Positions 58,675 to 64,000 of a stretch of 64,000 nt of DNA are shown here, piece by piece (positions within the stretch are counted from its first letter, which is position 1; every line of letters begins with the position of its first letter). The stretch spans positions 1,612,001 through 1,676,000 of the forward strand of contig JAJQJQ010000019.1 of NCBI GenBank assembly GCA_028622995.1. Reading direction: 5' to 3'. This stretch comes from Panagrolaimus kolymaensis (taxonomy: Eukaryota > Nematoda > Chromadorea > Rhabditida > Panagrolaimidae). The position numbers and the translations under genes were made by a program. The notes below the pieces were generated by a model. The model saw only the letters and a list, made by a program, of their open reading frames with translations. It was not told the DNA's origin and did not search any database.

Positions 58675-61600
58675 CTAAATTGAATTTTTACGTTTTATTT
58701 TTATTTTTTTAATCGTTGTTGTTGTCGTCATTAGAAATGTTATTTTGTATTTATCTGTTTTTTTTTAATTTTGAAAAATAAAATAAATGCTTACAAAATT
58801 AAAGGCAATTTTTTCTTAAACTGTTCAATACAAATATTACTGAATTAAAATATATAAACTGAGTTTATCCTTAAAAACATTATCGAATATCAAAAATAAC
58901 TGACTTCACATACGCTTAAAAAAATAGTTTTTCTGTAATTTTAATCTTTGAGAATTTTGAATTATTTTATTAAAACTGTATTGAGTTGTTCTGGATTGTT
59001 TTTGTCATCGTACACAAAAATAATATTTACATCACATAAAACAAAAAACTTTTGTAATTTTTAATATTAATAAAAAAAATTTATTATTGTAATTTAAGAT
59101 TCTTTGAAGGGATATTTGCATTTAAACTGCAAAACATATAGCGCAGGGAATAATTTGTAGTCAAACTGTTACCTTTGATACACTCTCTTAATTTTTTAAA
59201 TATCAAAATAAAATGAACATTTGTTTTTAGACATATGTTTTGATATCATTGAAAAGAGGCTATGTTTATTTTATTTTCAAAAAAAACTGTGAACCATTGT
59301 TTATTTTCAAACAAAATCATAAATGAAAATGTTCGAAATAATGTATATTTTAAGAATATTAATTATTTTAAAAAAACTGGAGACAGTAAAATTTTTTTGT
59401 ATGGAGAATGAATATTAAATTATTTTTTAACCAAATTTGAACTGAATGTGTTTGTAAAAATATGGATAACCTCGGTGGTAAATAAACTGTTGCTTTTCTT
59501 TTTTTGTGGAAAATTTTAAGTTTAAAAATTTTGAAGGTATTAATTAATTTTAAATTTTTATGGATTTTAACTGGCGAGCTTTGTTTGTTTGCGGTTGTGG
59601 TCGCTGATTGATTTACTAAATCATCTATAGAAGCATCAACAAAATTAAGTTAGATGAATTTTAAACTGATACTTGTTGTTTTTGGGCATTAAAAAATAAT
59701 ATTAAACTGTAAAGTTGATATCGCATCAGAGAAAATCTTTATAAAAGCTTTATTTTATTTTTTTAACCGACCACTTGCATTCGCATAGTTAGACAATATG
59801 AATAGTAATAATTCTTAATATTTTTTTAAAATTAAACTGTAATTGAACAGTGTTGAGAATGATAAAACTTTATTTATTATAAACAAAACCTTTTATTTTT
59901 AATTTTATATTAAACTGAAATTCTGAATGAATGTCCGGCGGAAATATTTTTTTAATTTCCTAAATTTTTACAGCTAAAAATTCTTGAGATTTTTCTTCTT
60001 CTTTTTTTTAAAAACTGTGCTAAAAACTGCAGAAGCGTGAGCGAGTAAGGGCTTATCATTGACAATTTCATCGTAATTTTTAACAAAAATTTTATTAATA
60101 CATAATTATATAATTTTTTGCACAAAACTGTTACAGAATAATATTTGCTTCGTTTTTTTCCACAAGGGTAAATGGGATAAACTGAGTAAATGGAAGCTAT
60201 CCAAAAGCTTAACTGAATATTTTTAGAATATTTTCCAGAAAAAAACTTTATTTTAACGAAAAAAGGATAAAAAAATGTTTTTATTCGTGACACATAAAAA
60301 TCAATCACCATTTTAAATATTTAATTTTATTAAAACTGCATAGTTAAATTCATATATTTTTTGATAGATGAACCCTGCAGGTTATTAACTGAATTAAACT
60401 TTTTTTAAACATTTAACTTGTTTTTATTTTTTTATTCGTTGTTATCGTCGCTTGAAGTTTTTTTTGATTAGAAAGTAAAAAATTTTTGAAATTAAATTGA
60501 TTTTTTTTCTTAAACTGCATTGATATAAAAAAAAATAAGGAAACGGAATACAAAACTGAATTTTGTAAAATTTTCCTATTGAACATTTAAAAATTGACTT
60601 TACATTCGCTTAAATAAATATTTATATTTTTCCTTTTCTTTTGAGGATTTTTAATAATTTTTTTAAAACTGAGCAGTTTTGTTTAATCTTTTGTTTTTGT
60701 CTTTGAACACCAACATTAAAAAATTCTTGTAATTTTTAAATTTAAAAAAAAAATATAACTGCAATTTTGGGTTCTTGATAAGAATAAGGCCATTTAACTG
60801 TAAGCCTCATTGAGGTAATTTTTTTTTAAAACTGAGAACATCGAAAAATTCTTCTTATTCTCCTTTCATTCGTTAAAATATCAAAACATGATAACCATCT
60901 GTTTTTAAATAAAATTTTTTTTTCTTCATAAAACTGACACTTTAAGTTTTTTTTCAAAACAAGAGGAAAAGAAATAATTTTAGAAAATATATTTATTTTA
61001 AAAATTTTTAGTCTAATTTTTTTAAAACTGTCTCAACAAAATTCATGGATCGCAATAAAAACATTAAATATTTTTTAAATGCAAATTTAAAATTCTATAA
61101 GATAATAAAAATATGGATATTGTCGCCGGTTGAAAGCTGATCCATTTTTTTCTCAACAAATTTTAATCTAAAATATTCTAAAAGATTATTTTTATTTTTT
61201 ATTTGATTTAAAAATTTTGAAAATTGTCATCCGATCGTGCCCATGTATGAACTGCACTCAAAGACTTTTCGGAATAATTAAAAAATGAAATTAAAAAAAA
61301 TAAAGGAAAATCATTAAATTTTTAAAACTTTTTCTCTACAAAACTGCATCAAAATAATTTATTTGGTTATAATAATTTATATTTTAGTTTATAAAACTGC
61401 AGCCACAGATTCATTTTTGTTTATTTTAACTGATTTTCAAAACTTCCATATAAAAACAAAACAAAAAACTGATCGTTATATTTTTTTTCTACAAATTTCA
61501 GTAACCAATAAACATCTTTGGTCAGTCGTCAATAAACTGCGTGTATCGATAAAAATTCTTTTCATCATCAGTGCTTATAATAAAAAAAACTAAACAACAA

Positions 61601-61832
61601 ACAATAAACAACAAGCATTATTTTTTTGGATGGTGCTTTTCACTCTCATTTTTTTTTGATAAGCCAAGAATCATCCATCACGCGATTTTGCCAAAAATGG
61701 GTAAAATTTCAGAAAAATCTATAAAAGCAAAACAAAATAAAAAAAATATATTTTTGTTTATTTTCTCAAAACTATTTTAATTCCAAAATTTTTTCTTAGT
61801 TTTATAATATAAAATTTTTTTATAGAAAAAAA
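58675..61832. other. Intergenic between GGT and arrestin genes, internally duplicated
   Basis: Contains the motif array and a diverged duplication: GGT stop codon plus 3' flank (from 58655) and a second copy from 60368. Motif-free sequence from about 61540 to 61832 directly precedes the arrestin gene and is its likely upstream region. An acceptor-like TTTATAG lies just before its ATG. Confidence 0.5.
60368..60480 (+). pseudogene. Duplicated remnant of the GGT 3' end
   Basis: ATGAACCCTGCAGGTTATTAA at 60368 matches the last six GGT codons and stop (58654-58674) with two substitutions, both synonymous. The following T-rich sequence (CGTTGTTATCGTCG) matches the GGT 3' flank (CGTTGTTGTTGTCGTC). 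Similarity upstream ends within about 10 bases, so only the terminus was copied. Matching landmarks continue for at least 600 bp downstream at an offset of about 1.65-1.71 kb. Confidence 0.85.
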
Positions 61833-63514
61833 ATGTCAAATCTCCATCTCGTTTTGGATGAACCATCCGCCACCTTTTATCCTCTTTCCCCTGTAAATGG
61901 ACAAGTAATCTTCGAATCAGTGGATTCCATCAAAGTTAAAAACATTTCAATAAAATTAATTGGAAAAGCTGAAGTAAAATTTTTTCGACAACAAAATATT
62001 CATGAAAATGAAATGTTTGCGAATGAAGAAATAATAATTGAAAAGGATTTTATTTTATGGTCCCAAATTGACAATCAAAAACTTTCAGCTGGAAAACATG
62101 ATTTTCGTTTTAAATTTATTATTCCCGAAGAATGTCCTCCAAGTTTTATGGGAGAATATGGAAGCATCCATTATAAACTTTTAGCATGCGTGGAAACAGG
62201 AGGCATTAATGATTTGGGAACTGAAACTTTGATTACAATTAGTCCTATGGCATATATCACCACTAATTGCCCGGTTATTTGTACCACAGCGGTTAATGGT
62301 GTTAATATAACTGTAAGTCTTAATTATTTTTTATGTTTTGGAATTAAAACTGCGAAGAAAAAAGTCTATAGATCAAAAAAAGACACAACAAAACAAATAA
62401 TTCCTTTATTAAAAACTGAAGATAAAATCATAAATGATCACGACGCGGAAAGTTTTGATAATTCTCCATGTTTTCATGGATTTGTTTTTGTGCAATTTCT
62501 TTAAATAACAAAAAATAAAAAATACAATTTAAAAAGTTATGGGTTTTTTTAATAAAAAAACTGTCTTGGAATTTATTCATCGCCGTAACAAAGTTGATTT
62601 TTTTCGAGGGAATTTTTTGATGAATAAAAAAATGATCTAGCGCCACAAAAACCATAGCTTTAATTTTTTTTATTAAAATTTAAGAGCAAAACGAAATAAA
62701 TTCAAAAAAAAGCTATATATTTTTTTCCAGGCAACAATTCCCCATCGAATTTACAGCCTAAATGGTTCGATTCCATTAAACATGGAAATTTCAAATTTTT
62801 CTTCTCAAGAAATTGAATCCATTGAAGCAGGGATTCGTTGGAGTTCCACTTTCACTGGAAAACCAATCTCATCATCTTCTTCCTCATCCTCGGATGGTCT
62901 AGCTGCTATCACAGATGCATTTGAAGGGGAAATAGAATATGTTAAAACTCCATTTTCGGTATGTTTAAAAATCTTGAAGCGATTATTTTTTAATCCCTAA
63001 AACAAAAGAAATTTTGGGTTTTGAATTTTTTCTTTGAAATTTTAAGACTATTTATTTTTTTTTTTAGATCCCTGTTGGAAATATCCCAACTTTCCATCAA
63101 AATCTTAAAGCCAATGCAATTTTGCCAAGTATCACTTCGTGTCCATTAATTACACACAATTATTTAATTTTTGTTAAAATTAATTTTATTGGAACTCTTG
63201 AAAAACATCAAGAAATTATAATTCCTATTGTTTTATCAAATATCGCGATGCATGAAACCATCGAAGGTGGAGAATCCATTCTTCCATCAGAAAGTTTCAT
63301 TGAAAGTGGAACTTTTCCAGAAACTATTGTACCACAAAAAAATGTCCAACAACATCAATTGCCGTTTCATGAAGAAACAGATTCGGTTATGAAAATTGAT
63401 GAAGCAACCAATACAGAAAATGGCAGTGGAAATGTTAAATTTTCGGGTGATGTTTCATTGGTTGAACATCCAACTGAAGATGCTATTTCTGCAGAAGCTT
63501 CAATGGCTGTATAA
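61833..63514 (+). CDS. Arrestin-domain-containing protein (384 aa)
   Basis: Exons 61833-62312, 62731-62958 and 63068-63514, both introns phase 0, 384 aa. The N-terminal arrestin fold is recognisable: YPLSPVNGQVIFES at the start, then KNISIKLIGKAEVKF, then LSAGKHDFRFKFIIPEECPPSF and GSIHYKL. The C-terminal arrestin domain includes the GNIPTFHQNL and LKANAILPSI region and LITHNYLIFV. The tail (about the last 70 residues) is acidic and disordered, without a visible PPxY motif. Alpha-arrestins are adaptors that link membrane proteins to ubiquitin ligases and endosomes; that role is family knowledge. Intron 1 stays open in frame to 62504, so intron retention would yield a 223-residue form. Confidence 0.9.
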
Positions 63515-63651
63515 AAATAAAAATATTCTAATGTTTTTTTTTGTTTTTACTTAAAATTGATTATTTAAGAATTTATTAAATTTTTTTTATATTCAAAAAT
63601 AAAGCATTTTTTTCAATACTTTGAAATTTTTTTAGAAACATTTATTAATTT
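63515..63651. other. Short convergent intergenic region
   Basis: 137 bp between two convergent stop codons, with AAAATAAAAATA-type sequence just after the arrestin stop and AATAAA-like sequence at about 63598. Nothing else is seen. Confidence 0.6.
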
Positions 63652-64000
63652 TTACAAGGTTTTTTCATTTTGATGGTTCTTATTTTCATTAGCTTTGTTG
63701 TTCCCATTTTTTTTTAAAAATTCGATGGTTAAAAATTCCAATTTTGGACAAACATCAAAAATATCAGCTTCAATAAAAATATGTTTGTCGAGAATTAATT
63801 TGGAAAATAAAAGAATGGATAAATTTTTTGAGGATTTTAATAAGTTCAGGAGGACTTGACTCGAAAGTTTGAGATTTGTTAAGGATAATGAGATTAAAAA
63901 TGGAGCAGTTGGAGTGATATAATAAATTATAGAATTCCATGGAAAATTGTCCAGAATCCCAATATTATTTGATTCGTCTTGTTTGACAATTAAAGTTTCA
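63652..64000 (-). CDS. 3' end of a minus-strand gene, possibly leucine-rich-repeat-like (partial)
   Basis: On the minus strand the frame is open from the window edge (64000) to TAA at 63652, 116 residues, with no stop and coding-like composition; the start lies outside. The sequence alternates hydrophobic and polar residues in LRR-like fashion: FLISLSLTNLKLSSQVLLN, NLSILLFSKLIL, KLEFLTIEFL. It ends in a polar Asn/Lys tail. This resembles the C-terminal part of nematode F-box-associated or leucine-rich proteins, but the family is not certain. Confidence 0.7.
   Translation of the reverse strand, partial: ETLIVKQDESNNIGILDNFPWNSIIYYITPTAPFLISLSLTNLKLSSQVLLNLLKSSKNLSILLFSKLILDKHIFIEADIFDVCPKLEFLTIEFLKKNGNNKANENKNHQNEKTL

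Larger units (their letters stand above)
47605..61538 (+). repeat. AAACTG motif array, plus-strand polarity (domain 3)
   Basis: The array resumes 19 bp before the GGT start codon and fills all large GGT introns and the 3' flank. A hand count of 54140-55930 gives 21 AACTG and no CAGTT. GGT exons are almost free of it (one copy, in exon 3). Three further + copies occur in the first arrestin-gene intron (62348, 62414, 62559). Confidence 0.85.

Noticed and set aside
60368..60480. A second functional GGT gene
   Set aside because: Only the last few codons and the 3' flank are present; nothing GGT-like lies upstream of 60360.
1..61538. AAACTG repeats as a CRISPR array or satellite
   Set aside because: Spacing is irregular, the shared word is only 5-6 bp plus an A/T run, and the host is a eukaryote with introns. 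Neither a CRISPR array nor a fixed-period satellite fits.
1..61538. AAACTG/CAGTTT as splice or branch signals
   Set aside because: The motif occurs equally in intergenic DNA, many times per intron, and in both orientations relative to transcription. Acceptors used here are TTTTCAG/TTTTTAG followed by coding sequence.
1..64000. tRNA, rRNA or spliced-leader RNA genes
   Set aside because: I scanned for tRNA-like B-box words and for conserved rRNA or SL segments and saw none that could be supported by eye; a tRNAscan/Infernal run would be decisive.

Overview
This window is AT-rich nuclear DNA from a nematode. The evidence is gene content: a Srg-class chemoreceptor, a Sra/Srab/Sre-like chemoreceptor, a ground-like (hedgehog-related) secreted protein, a Cys-loop ion channel, and a PAT-like (DIRS-order) retrotransposon of the split-direct-repeat type first known from Panagrellus. 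Splice sites are nematode-like (gtaagt/gtatgt/gttagt donors, TTTTCAG or TTTTTAG acceptors). The species cannot be named from the sequence; a free-living AT-rich lineage such as a panagrolaimid would fit, but that is a guess.

Layout, left to right. 1-5775: non-coding DNA with a dense AAACTG motif array and a motif-free island (about 2.9-4.3 kb). 5776-10212 (+): novel 533-aa protein, 3 exons. 12714-15369 (+): acidic, Ser-rich 703-aa protein with SUMO-interaction-like motifs and a C-terminal Cys/His cluster, 9 exons. 15534-20382 (-): 435-aa Cys-loop ligand-gated channel, 11 exons. 20.4-23.7 kb: intergenic, with diverged tandem duplications. 23688-26235 (-): proline-rich ground-like protein. 27141-31757: PAT-like tyrosine-recombinase retrotransposon with identical split direct repeats but a broken pol. 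32258-37751 (-): 345-aa serpentine receptor whose largest intron carries two non-autonomous DNA transposons. 38-41 kb: orphan exon candidates. 41124-42590 (+): 350-aa Srg receptor. 42989-43924: two fold-back elements. 44126-45191 (-): 180-aa type I membrane protein. 45603-46449 (-): Lys/Glu decapeptide-repeat protein with a reading-frame problem. 47624-58674 (+): gamma-glutamyltranspeptidase, 8 exons, followed by a duplicated copy of its 3' end and flank. 61833-63514 (+): arrestin-domain protein, 3 exons. 63652-64000 (-): 3' end of a gene running off the window.

The most striking signal is not a gene. The hexamer AAACTG (core AACTG), preceded by an A/T run and followed by a less AT-rich unique tract, recurs about every 90-100 bp through introns and intergenic DNA and is almost absent from exons and the transposons. 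It is strand-polarised in long domains: + strand at 1-12.2 kb and 15.9-18.7 kb, - strand at 18.9-40.0 kb, nearly absent at 40.0-47.6 kb, + strand at 47.6-61.5 kb. Polarity ignores gene direction and flips inside a single intron of the channel gene. In a diverged duplication downstream of the GGT gene most motif positions are kept while the sequence after each motif has changed. A piRNA-like array of mini-promoters, each followed by a fast-evolving small-RNA sequence, would explain this; structural-DNA (PATC-like) and dispersed-repeat explanations remain open.
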